The position numbers and the translations under genes are program-made. Positions 36,041 to 43,801 of a DNA stretch of 64,000 nt are shown in pieces. The DNA is from G963704535 sp963704535 (GTDB lineage Bacteria > Chloroflexota > Chloroflexia > Chloroflexales > Roseiflexaceae), in contig OY969916.1 in assembly GCA_963704535.1 (NCBI GenBank), positions 1,860,001 through 1,924,000 on the forward strand. The letters are read 5' to 3'. The stretch's first letter is position 1; each line of letters opens with the position of its first letter. The notes beneath the pieces were generated by a model. That model was not told the DNA's origin and ran no database searches. It saw only the letters and a program-made list of their open reading frames with translations.

Positions 36041-36065
36041 GCTAGGCCCTATCTCGGCACCAAAC

Positions 36066-36734
36066 TCACCCCCCGCCCAGTAGCCCCTCGAATGCATCCT
36101 CACCCAGCTCGTCGAGCGTACCCACGACGATGTCGGCCGACAACTCGGCGTGAGAGGTGCGTACGCCAATCGTGCGCGCCCCGGCACGGCGCCCGGCTTC
36201 CAGCCCGGCCGGCGCGTCCTCGACCACGACGCAGCGGGCCGGCGGCACGGCAACCCGCTCGGCCGCCAGCAGGAACACCTGCGGGTCGGGCTTGCCGCGC
36301 TGCACATCCTCGGCCGACACCAACGCCTCGAAGTACCCCGCGATGTCGAGCGCGGCCAGGATCGCCTCGATGTTGAGGCGCGGCGCGGCCGAGGCGATCG
36401 CCTGGCGCCAACCCTGGGCGTGTAGGTGCGCCAGCCAGCGCCGCACGCCCGGCAGCAGCTCGATCCCGCGCTCCTGCACCAGCGCCCGGTAGCGCGCCTC
36501 CTTGGCCGCGCCGATGCGCGCGACCTCGGCGTCGGGGAACTCGGCCCCGAAGTAGTCGCGCAGGATCGTGTCGTTGCGCTGGCCGAAGGATGCCACAAAC
36601 TGCTCGTAGGTCAGTGGGAAGCGCTCGGCCGCCAGGGCCTCGCGCCAGGCCAGCCAGTGGTACTCGGCCGAGTCGAGCAGCGTGCCGTCCATATCCCACA
36701 GCACGGCGCGCGGCTCAGAGTTGTGTGTGCTCAT
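36066..36734 (-). CDS. HAD-superfamily phosphatase/beta-phosphoglucomutase-like
   Basis: A 222-residue HAD hydrolase with a helical cap of the phosphoglucomutase/phosphoglycolate phosphatase type. Motif I is WDMDGTLLDS (catalytic Asp14 and Asp16), motif II lies in AIASAAPRLN, motif III has Lys in RGKPDPQVF, and motif IV is VVVEDAPAGLEAG. It would remove or move phosphate on a small sugar phosphate. GKPDP and EDAPAG are typical of the HAD-IA subfamily 3 to which beta-phosphoglucomutases belong. ATG 36734. No neighbour gives a substrate. Confidence 0.9.
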   Translation of the reverse strand: MSTHNSEPRAVLWDMDGTLLDSAEYHWLAWREALAAERFPLTYEQFVASFGQRNDTILRDYFGAEFPDAEVARIGAAKEARYRALVQERGIELLPGVRRWLAHLHAQGWRQAIASAAPRLNIEAILAALDIAGYFEALVSAEDVQRGKPDPQVFLLAAERVAVPPARCVVVEDAPAGLEAGRRAGARTIGVRTSHAELSADIVVGTLDELGEDAFEGLLGGG

Positions 36735-36796
36735 GGTTCGTTCGCTTCTTTCTATCGGGGACTCTGAGATTCTTCTTCATCATCCCAAAGCGCTGT

Positions 36797-36853
36797 GAAA
36801 CGTAAAACGTGAAACGTGAAAGGCCCTCACGCATCACGTTTCACGTTTCACGC
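36797..36853. repeat. Heptamer repeat (ACGTGAA type) with inverted arms
   Basis: Runs of GTGAAAC/GTAAAAC units on the left face TCACGTTTCACGTTTCACG on the right around a short GC-rich loop. It lies in the gap between the HAD gene and the MacB-like permease stop and is related to 15000-15046 and 47806-47827. Confidence 0.8.
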
Positions 36854-36899
36854 CGGGACGCTTTACATCTTCTCGTTCCCCTTAAAGGCCGCGAGGCGG

Positions 36900-38147
36900 C
36901 TACTCATAGCGCAACGCGTCGATCGGCTGGAGGCGCGACGCCTGCACGGCCGGGTAGAGCCCGAAAACCAGCCCGACCACGATCGAGAATCCGGTCGCGA
37001 TCAGCACCGACAGCAACGTCATCCCCCCGCCGATGATATCGCTGCGCGCCACCAGGATCACCAGGATCGCCGCCACGGTGGTCAGGCAGTAGCCCAGGGC
37101 AATGCCCAGCGCGCCGCCGCTCAGGCTGAACACCACCGACTCGACCAGGAACTGGAGCAGGATATCGCGGCGCCGGGCGCCCACCGCCCGCCGCAGCCCA
37201 ATCTCCCTGGTGCGCTGCGCGACGCTGACCAGCATAATGTTCATGATTCCGATGCCGCCGACCAGCAGCGAGATCGCGCCGACCAGCGCCAGGAACGCCG
37301 TGATCCCAGTCAGCACCTGGTTGATGATGTCGAGCGCCTGACGGTTGGCGAAGATCGTGAAGTCGTCGGGCGCGCCGGCAGCCACCCCGTGACGCGCTCG
37401 TAGGATCGCCTCGGCCTGCTGCTGCGCCGCGCCGACCATATTCGGGTCGACGGCGCGGATCGACAGCTGGTCTACATCCAGGTCGCGCTCGACCAGCTCG
37501 ACGGCCAGGCGCTGCTGGACGACGCCCAGCGGCACGAAAATCGCGAAGTTCTGCTGGAAGCCGAATGCCCCGGCCAACTCCAGCACCCCAATGACCTCGA
37601 ATCGATACCCGTTGATCGTGATGCTCTTGCCGAGCGGGTCGGTATCGCGAAACACCTCGCGCGCCAGGTCCCAGCCGATCACGGCCACCCGCGCGAGCTG
37701 CTCGTCGTCAGAGGCACTGAGGAAGCGGCCCAGCGCCAGCTTGACCCGCTGCACATCGGCGAAGCTGGCGCTGACGCCACGCACCTGCGCCCCAAACGGC
37801 CGGTTGCGAAACGCCACGCTGCCGCCGATCGATAGCTCGGCGGCGACAGCGGCGATCGCCGGCGCGGCATCCTGGTCGAGCAGCGCCCGGCCGTCGGCCT
37901 CGGTCAGCCGGCGCCGGTTTTGCGGGTCGTTCGGGTCGGCGAATTGGGCACCAGGTGACACGGAGATCACATCGGCGCCGAAGCCACTGAACTCGCGCAG
38001 GATCGAGGAGCGCAACCCTTCGCCGACCGACAGTAGCGTGATCACGCTGGCCGTGCCGATGATCACGCCCAGGATGGTCAGAAACGAGCGCAGCGGGTTG
38101 GAGAGCATATTATTGACGGCGATCCGCAATGTCTCGAAGATGCTCAT
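36900..38147 (-). CDS. MacB-like ABC transporter permease
   Basis: A 415-residue permease. MSIFETLRIAVNNMLSNPLRSFLTILGVIIG is the amphipathic helix and TM1 of the MacB/FtsX family. A MacB periplasmic core domain follows (about 50-270, with SPGAQFADPNDPQNRRRLTE). Three C-terminal TM helices carry the FtsX motif REIGLRRAVGARRRDILLQF. It would use ATPase force for outward transfer or mechanical signalling. The start follows the adaptor stop by 2 bp. No ATPase gene is in this small operon, so it may borrow one from elsewhere, for instance the pair at 24953-26746. Confidence 0.92.
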   Translation of the reverse strand: MSIFETLRIAVNNMLSNPLRSFLTILGVIIGTASVITLLSVGEGLRSSILREFSGFGADVISVSPGAQFADPNDPQNRRRLTEADGRALLDQDAAPAIAAVAAELSIGGSVAFRNRPFGAQVRGVSASFADVQRVKLALGRFLSASDDEQLARVAVIGWDLAREVFRDTDPLGKSITINGYRFEVIGVLELAGAFGFQQNFAIFVPLGVVQQRLAVELVERDLDVDQLSIRAVDPNMVGAAQQQAEAILRARHGVAAGAPDDFTIFANRQALDIINQVLTGITAFLALVGAISLLVGGIGIMNIMLVSVAQRTREIGLRRAVGARRRDILLQFLVESVVFSLSGGALGIALGYCLTTVAAILVILVARSDIIGGGMTLLSVLIATGFSIVVGLVFGLYPAVQASRLQPIDALRYE

Positions 38148-38149
38148 AG

Positions 38150-40030
38150 CTAATCCTCCGGCGCCGGGGTCGCGCTGGGCAGCGCCACCGACGACACGCT
38201 ATCGCCCTCGTTCAGCCCGGCAATAATCTCGACCAGGTCCTCGGTGCGCTGGCCGACCTCCACCGGCACGCGCTCGGTTCGCGGCGCCTCGGATGGGTTG
38301 GCTGATGCCGGTGGCGCCTCCACAACCCGTTCGACATAGGTCTGGCCATCCTCCTCACGCAGCGCCCGCCGCGGGATGACCAGCGCGCCTGGCTTGCGGT
38401 AGGTCTCGATCTGGCCAAAGGCGGCCATGCCGAGCCGAATGCGCTGGTCAGGGCCGGCGATCTCCAGGAGAACCGTGTAGGTGCTGGCAAATCCGCTCTG
38501 GCCGCCGCCTTGCTCGCTGGCGGTCGCCGCCTGTGCCACCTCGGTGATCGTGCCGGTCATGACAGTGGTTGGGAGCGCGTCGACCCGGATCTCCCCGGTC
38601 TGCCCGACCTCCAGGTTCAGCACGTCGATCTCGTCGACTTGCCCGCGCAGCAGCAACCGGCTGCGGTCGGCCAGCGTGACCATGGTGGTGCCCGCGCCCG
38701 TTATCTCGCCGGCGCGCAGCGCCACGTCGATCACCGTGCCGCTCCAGGGCGCCCGCAGGGTCGCGTCGGCTAGCGCGGTCTCGGCCTGTTCGAGCCTGGC
38801 CTGGCTTTGATCAACTTGCGCCTGGACCTCCGCCAGGTCGGCCTCGGTCGCGCCGCGCAGCAGCGCGGCCTTGTTCTCTTCGGCCGAGCGCAGGGCCGCC
38901 TCGGCCGCCGCCACGCCACTCCCCGACGACTGGGTCTGCAAGCGTTCCAGGTTGGCGCGCGCGTCGGCCAGGTTGGCGCGCGCCGTGGCGAGCTGCTGGG
39001 CCGGCGGCTGCCGGAGCAGCGCCAGCGCGGCCTCGGCCTCCTGCACCGCAAGCTGCGCCGCGTGAAGCTGCGTGTCGATCTGCTGTGCCTGGATCTGCTC
39101 GTCGCGCAGTGCCTGGTCGTAGGCGACCTGGGCCTGGCGCGTGTTCTCTTCGGCGTCATGCAAGGTCAGTTCGGCCTGGGCTAGCGCGTCCTGGTACTGC
39201 CGCCGCTCGAAGTCGTTGAGCGGCCTCAGATTCTCGGTCGGCTGGTTCTGAGTGCTGGGGTCGTAGCCGGTGCGCTCGACGTAGTCCCACTTCCATTGCG
39301 CGGCCGAATACTGGGCCTGGATCTCGCGCAGCGCATTGGCGCTTTGATCGAGCGCGCTCTGGGCGCGCGTCTTGGCGAGCGAGGCCTGGGCGCGCTGCTG
39401 CTCGGCCTGGAGCTGGGCTTGGGCCTGGGCATTACGAGCGGAATCAAGTCGCCGGGCCGCTTCGGCCTGGTCGGCCGGGGCGCCGCCGCCCTGGAGCTGG
39501 CCCAGCGTCGTGGCGGCCACGTCGACGCGCGCCTGGGCGGCGCGCAGATCCTGGGCGGTGACGCTGCGGCGCGCCTGCTCCAGGCTGCTGCGTGCCTGGG
39601 CGATCGCCTGGTCGGCCTCGGCCAGCCGCTCCGGCGGTACGCCGGCGGTCAGCTTCTCGTAGCTGGCTTGGGCCTGGGCCAGCGCGGCCTTGGCGAGTTG
39701 CACTTCCAGCTCCAGGTCGCGCGTCTCCAGGCGGGCCAGGGGCTGATCCTGTTGGACTATGTCGCCGGGCTCGACCATGACCTCGGCGATCCGACCGGGG
39801 CTGCCGAACGCCAGCTCGGCGCTGCGAAAGGCCTCAAGCTTGCCGTTCAGCGATGCGGTCAGGACGAGATCCTGGCGCGTGACTGTGTCGACGTTGAGCT
39901 GCGGCGCGCCAGCCTGGCGCAGGTTCCTGATCAGGCTCTGGTAGAGCAGCGTGAGCCCACCGCAGAAGCCGACCAGCAGCAGCACGAGTACGGCGATGGC
40001 GATAGCTCTGGCACTTGGTCTCCGTTTCAC
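38150..40030 (-). CDS. HlyD/MacA-type adaptor with long coiled coil
   Basis: A 626-residue adaptor anchored by one N-terminal TM helix (AIAIAVLVLLLVGFCGGLTLLY, about 8-30). The first lipoyl half is near VMVEPGDIVQQDQPLARLE. A coiled-coil region of about 330 residues rich in Ala/Gln (AQAQLQAEQQRAQASLAK) follows. The second lipoyl half (ATLRAPWSGTVIDVALRAGE) and beta-barrel come next, with a tail ending VEIIAGLNEGDSVSSVA. Partner of the MacB-like permease 2 bp downstream. Compared with MacA (about 370 residues) the hairpin is much longer, which could bridge a thick cell wall. An in-frame alternative start is not needed. Confidence 0.9.
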   Translation of the reverse strand: MKRRPSARAIAIAVLVLLLVGFCGGLTLLYQSLIRNLRQAGAPQLNVDTVTRQDLVLTASLNGKLEAFRSAELAFGSPGRIAEVMVEPGDIVQQDQPLARLETRDLELEVQLAKAALAQAQASYEKLTAGVPPERLAEADQAIAQARSSLEQARRSVTAQDLRAAQARVDVAATTLGQLQGGGAPADQAEAARRLDSARNAQAQAQLQAEQQRAQASLAKTRAQSALDQSANALREIQAQYSAAQWKWDYVERTGYDPSTQNQPTENLRPLNDFERRQYQDALAQAELTLHDAEENTRQAQVAYDQALRDEQIQAQQIDTQLHAAQLAVQEAEAALALLRQPPAQQLATARANLADARANLERLQTQSSGSGVAAAEAALRSAEENKAALLRGATEADLAEVQAQVDQSQARLEQAETALADATLRAPWSGTVIDVALRAGEITGAGTTMVTLADRSRLLLRGQVDEIDVLNLEVGQTGEIRVDALPTTVMTGTITEVAQAATASEQGGGQSGFASTYTVLLEIAGPDQRIRLGMAAFGQIETYRKPGALVIPRRALREEDGQTYVERVVEAPPASANPSEAPRTERVPVEVGQRTEDLVEIIAGLNEGDSVSSVALPSATPAPED

Positions 40031-40323
40031 TTAGGATGCTCCTTCTTCTGGTGGTGTCGCCTGGGATTATACTGGATGGATGGGGGATCGGATCATGTCA
40101 GGGCGAGTCTTGTATTCGCGCCGTGTGATCATCGGTAGCGTTGTGGGCAGCATCGTGATCATCGTCGGGGGTACGCATTGTACGGCTTCTATCACGATGG
40201 TACTGCACCGATCCATACCGATAAATTCAGATCTGCTATAAAAACGTCCGATGCCTATTGCTGGTTTCTCCACTCTCATTCAATGTTATTGGGCGGCGAA
40301 AGTGCTTACACTACCTGCCGTCC

Positions 40324-40352
40324 TTGACAGCCATCGCCAGCGGTGTTATAAT
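40324..40352 (+). promoter_or_regulatory. Perfect sigma-70 promoter of the HhH-XPB-Bax1 module
   Basis: TTGACA (40324-40329), exactly 17 bp, TATAAT (40347-40352), 82 bp before the HhH gene. A LexA box begins two bases after the -10. Nothing else is seen in 40031-40323. Confidence 0.88.
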
Positions 40353-40353
40353 A

Positions 40354-40367
40354 CGAACACACGTTCT
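40354..40367 (+). promoter_or_regulatory. LexA operator downstream of the -10 of the repair module
   Basis: CGAACACACGTTCT matches 13 of 14 positions of CGAAC-RNRY-GTTYC. It covers the expected transcription start, so LexA would block initiation until cleaved. Confidence 0.85.
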
Positions 40368-40433
40368 ACAAGATGCGTTTTTATCTCACCAGAACGCCGT
40401 ACTGTAATTACGAGAAACAAAGCGAGGTGGAGC

Positions 40434-40916
40434 ATGACGAACCGTGAGATTGCTGCGGTATTGTTCAACATATCCTCAATTCTGGCCGCACGTGAAGGCA
40501 ATCCTTTCCGCATCCGCGCCTACCATCGTGCCGCCCGCAATCTGCTGCGGCTGCGTTACCCGGTGTCCGAGCGTGTGGCCGCCGGCAAGCCGCTGGGCAT
40601 CCCGCGGCTGGGCAAGAGCCTGACGGCTAAGATCAGCACGCTGGCCACCAGGGATGCACTGCCGTTCTACGAGGAGCTGTGCGAGGCGCTGCCGATCGAG
40701 GAGCGCACGCTGCTCAAGGTTCCTGGCTTGGGGCCGACCATCGCCGCCCGCATCCACCGCGACCTCGGCGCGACCGACCCGGACAACCTGCGCCGCGCCG
40801 CCGCGACCGGCAAGCTCCAGCGCGTTTGGGGCGTCGGCCCGAAGCGCACCGCCGCCATCCTCGATGTGCTCGGCGGCCCGCAGCCGGCGCTGCGCCAGGA
40901 GCGGATGGAGATTTGA
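40434..40916 (+). CDS. Helix-hairpin-helix protein equal to the N-terminal domain of PolX
   Basis: A 160-residue protein. MTNREIAAVLFNISSILAAREG and NPFRIRAYHRAARNL match the start of family X DNA polymerases (8-kDa domain). Two HhH elements follow: GIPRLGKSLTAKI (near 62-74) and VPGLGPTIAARIHRDL (near 101-116), with a third-like GVGPKRTAAILD (near 135-146). The nucleotidyltransferase palm, the PHP domain and their metal Asp residues are absent; the gene simply stops. It would bind DNA ends or gaps, perhaps as a targeting factor. ATG 40434 has GAGGTGG upstream. The LexA box makes it SOS-inducible, and XPB and Bax1 genes follow on the same strand. Confidence 0.85.
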   Translation: MTNREIAAVLFNISSILAAREGNPFRIRAYHRAARNLLRLRYPVSERVAAGKPLGIPRLGKSLTAKISTLATRDALPFYEELCEALPIEERTLLKVPGLGPTIAARIHRDLGATDPDNLRRAAATGKLQRVWGVGPKRTAAILDVLGGPQPALRQERMEI

Positions 40917-41038
40917 CCGGGTGATAAGATGAGGGGTGACAAGGTGAAGGGTAACTGGTGGAGTGCAATATCACCTGTCATCTTGTCATCTCCGATTTAG
41001 GCACGGATCGACGTTTAGCTAGATGGAGCCCTGGAATC

Positions 41039-42436
41039 ATGCGCCAACGGGAGCTGGAGGAGCTGTTCGCCGAGCTTGAGGAGGCCGAGGATGGACTACT
41101 TGATGCGACGCTGGACAACGAACAGTCGCGGGAGCCGGCTGATGCCCGATCACTTGTGCCCGCCGACGCAGCCGAACTGGGCGGCGGGTTTCGCGCGAAG
41201 CTGGCGCTTACGCCGCGCCCCTACCAGGACGACGCGCTGGCTGCCTGGCTCGCGGCCGAGGGCCGCGGTGTCGTGGTCCTGCCGACCGGCGCCGGCAAAA
41301 CCGTCCTCGCGCTGATGGCGATCGAGCGCCTGGCGCTCCGATCTCTGGTGGTCGTCCCGACGATCGAGCTGCTCTACCAGTGGCGCGACGTGATCGTCGA
41401 GCGGCTGGGTTTGCCCAAGAGCAAGGTCGGCGTGATCGGCGACGGGCGGCGCGAGGTCCGGCCGGTCACGATCATCACCTACGCCTCGGCGGCCATGCCC
41501 GAGGCGCCGATCGGCGGGACCGGGCTGCTGATCTGCGACGAGGCTCACCACCTGCCTTCCCCTTCCTACAGCACCATCCCGGCCCGCTGCGGCGCGCCCT
41601 ACCGCCTGGGCATCACCGCTACGCCCGAGCGAGGCGACGGCGCCGAGGACGGGCTTTACCGGCTGCTCGGCCCGGTGGTCTACCAGCGCACCCCGGCCGA
41701 GCTTTCGGCCGAGGGCCACTTGGCCAAGTTCCGCGAGAAGCGCATCTACGTCGATCTCCAGCCGGAGGAGGCGCTGCGCTATGGGGCGCTGATGACCGAG
41801 TGGAAGTGGTTCATCGCCCGCAACCGCGGCATGCTAGCGCGCGGCGGCGACTTCTTCGGCGAGCTGATCCGCCGCAGCGGCAGCGACCCGGCCGCCCGCC
41901 AGGCGCTGCGCGCCCATCACCAGGCCCGCATGATCGCCCTCAATGCCGAAGCCAAGCTTGGCGAGGTCGCCCGGCTGCTGGCCCAGCACCGCGCCGACAA
42001 GGTGCTGGTCTTCTCGGAGTACACCGTGCTGGTTGACCGGATTAGTCGGGCGCTGGCGCTCCCGGCGATCACCTACCGCACCGCCCCCGACGAGCGCAAG
42101 GGCATCTTGCAGGCGTTCCGCAACGGCGGCTACTCCAAGCTGGTGGCCGGGCGGGTGCTCAACGAGGGCGTGGATGTGCCCGACGCCAATGTCGCGATCG
42201 TGGTCAGCGGCAACAGCACTCCGCGCGAGCACATCCAGCGTCTGGGCCGGGTCATCCGCCCCAAGCAGTCGGAGGCGCTGCTCTACGAGCTGGTCACCCG
42301 CTACACCAGCGAGGTCGGCGCCGCCCGCAAGCGCCGGGCCAAGAACAAAGAACCAAGAACCAAGGGAATCAGAAATAACAAATCATCCCAAGTCGGGAGC
42401 GGGAACGATGTCGATGAACCACTTGCCAAGTGCTGA
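41039..42436 (+). CDS. XPB-type superfamily 2 DNA helicase, C-terminus altered by an IS insertion
   Basis: A helicase of about 465 residues as now read, related to XPB/Rad25. Walker A LPTGAGKT (Lys87), DEAH at 167-170, motif III ITATPER, an insert with WKWFIARNRGMLARGGDFF like the XPB thumb, motif V NEGVDVPDANVA and motif VI QRLGRVIRPKQ. The N-terminal damage-recognition domain is reduced to about 50 acidic residues. XPB opens DNA around lesions and, with Bax1, guides incision in archaea. The C-terminal 32 residues are unnatural: AAGAACC heptamer repeats (42341-42364) and then the left end of the insertion sequence supply the last codons and the stop. The helicase core is complete. Confidence 0.9.
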   Translation: MRQRELEELFAELEEAEDGLLDATLDNEQSREPADARSLVPADAAELGGGFRAKLALTPRPYQDDALAAWLAAEGRGVVVLPTGAGKTVLALMAIERLALRSLVVVPTIELLYQWRDVIVERLGLPKSKVGVIGDGRREVRPVTIITYASAAMPEAPIGGTGLLICDEAHHLPSPSYSTIPARCGAPYRLGITATPERGDGAEDGLYRLLGPVVYQRTPAELSAEGHLAKFREKRIYVDLQPEEALRYGALMTEWKWFIARNRGMLARGGDFFGELIRRSGSDPAARQALRAHHQARMIALNAEAKLGEVARLLAQHRADKVLVFSEYTVLVDRISRALALPAITYRTAPDERKGILQAFRNGGYSKLVAGRVLNEGVDVPDANVAIVVSGNSTPREHIQRLGRVIRPKQSEALLYELVTRYTSEVGAARKRRAKNKEPRTKGIRNNKSSQVGSGNDVDEPLAKC

Positions 42437-43587
42437 GTTGCGATTGAGTTGCGCCTCGACCAGCGCCATCGCTTCCTTGGTGAGCTTCACGCCTTTGTGA
42501 TAGACGGTACTGACCAATTCGACAATCGGATGTATACCTTTCCAGGTCATGCTGGCAGCAAACTGGACCACCGTCGCGATCGTGTCGAGCAGCGCGCCGT
42601 TCCAGTGTTGCTCGAGTATGCCCCAGCAGCGTTCAATCGGGTTGTACTTGCTGTGATAGGGCGGATAGTAGGCTAGGCGGATCGTGATGCCATAGCGGGC
42701 CACAAAGTCGACCAACCGCTGCATAAATTGGGTTCGCCGACTATGGTTCTCGGGACCGTTATCGAGATTTATCACCAGCGTGGTGATCGGGGCAAAGCGA
42801 GAACGGACCTGCTCCCACCACGCTTCCAAGCAGTCAACCAAACAATCACTGGTGACTTTGGAGGTGATCATATACACAAACAATTCGTCGCTGCTGGGAA
42901 GGAAGATGCCCACTGGGGTCAGGTTTGCCTCAGGCTGAAAGTCGTGGTCGGCTGCCTCAGTTGGTAGGCGACTCTTGCCACCACGCGCGAAAGGTCCCAC
43001 TTTTACAGTCGCTTTAGCATCGAGAGAAATCCGTAATGTATCTGGTGCAGCGTCGGCCGCCTGATTCACCTGGACTACTTGGTCGAAGATGGCGTCGGTT
43101 TCAGGAAGTTTTTTTGGGGTTGGGTCTTGGCCACCTTGGTCGGATAGAAGCCCAGCGCACTCAGTTTGCTGGCAATTGTGCGCTCTGTGGGCAAGCCAGC
43201 ATCTGTGTAGCCGAACTTTGCGATCAATTGCCGTCGGACTTCTGCGGCGGTCAGGCGAGTATACAGCCGCGAGCTGCGAAACTGCGGATCAGCTTGGCTC
43301 TGACTATCAGCAATCGCTAAGATATCGGTGAGTAAGTTGGGCAGATGCTCTTCGGCGCGTTTGCGATGCCGTAAGGTGAGGGCATCGAGACAAATCAGGT
43401 CGCTGTGCAGTTCGCGCAGCGCCTTACGGATGGTCTGGCGGTTCCAGCCAAGTTCGCGTTCGGCACGGCGCTGGCCACCAGGACCGAATTCCTGAACTGT
43501 TCGTGCGATAAAGCGACGACGCTCACTCCCTGTGAGGGTAGTGGCGGTGTCGATGAACAAGGCTTTGAGCGAGTCGGTCAGTTCCAT
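42383..43587 (-). CDS. Transposase, ISAzo13 family, two frames joined by -1 frameshift
   Basis: The first frame (43587-43075, 170 residues) has the helix-turn-helix part (RTVQEFGPGGQRRAERELGW, then NRQTIRKALREL). The second (to 42383) has the DDE catalytic part: ISLDAKATVKVGPFARGG with the first Asp, NLDNGPENHSRRTQF with the second, and YHSKYNPIERCWGILE with the Glu. The junction is the slippery heptamer A-AAA-AAC (43114-43108) in the zero frame; slipping back by one gives a continuous 401-residue protein reading QKNLPETDAIFDQVVQVN. The catalytic triad looks whole, so the element may still be active. Confidence 0.88.
43108..43114 (-). promoter_or_regulatory. Programmed -1 frameshift site A-AAA-AAC
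   Basis: On the minus strand the zero-frame codons are CAA-AAA-AAC, so the heptamer A-AAA-AAC is in register for tandem slippage. The zero frame stops 11 codons later; the -1 frame continues through the DDE domain. Confidence 0.8.
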
Positions 43588-43679
43588 AGTGATGATCCTC
43601 CAGGATAGATCGTTTTGGTCATCCTATCATATCCTGGGATGATTTGTTTTTTCAGCTTCCCCAAGAACAAAGAAGCATC

Positions 43680-43795
43680 ACCTTGACGCTCTTCTTTGTT
43701 CTCTGTCCTTTGTTCTGAGGAAGCCAATACAAGAGCAAGAACACCTATCTGATACTCCCCTTAGTTCTCTGTTCTTTGTTCTTTGTTCTCAAGAG
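43680..43795. repeat. Heptamer repeat (TTCTTTG/TTCTCTG type)
   Basis: Runs of TTCTTTG and TTCTCTG flank 43695-43720 and 43756-43793; AAGAACAAAG on the left is the inverted form. They fill the gap between the insertion sequence and the Bax1 gene and match the run at the end of the XPB gene. Confidence 0.8.
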
Positions 43796-43801
43796 GGTTT
43801 T

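Larger units (their letters stand above)
42377..43648 (-). mobile_element. ISAzo13-like insertion sequence
   Basis: About 1.27 kb with terminal inverted repeats AACAAATCATCCCA (42377-42390) and its complement (43635-43648). It carries one transposase read by -1 frameshifting. No target duplication is clear at the ends. It sits in heptamer-repeat DNA between the XPB and Bax1 genes and points against them. Confidence 0.85.

Noticed and set aside
42383..43587. Transposase as a frameshifted pseudogene
   Set aside because: The break falls exactly at A-AAA-AAC in register and needs a -1 shift, unlike the +1 type breaks elsewhere, so programmed frameshifting fits better.
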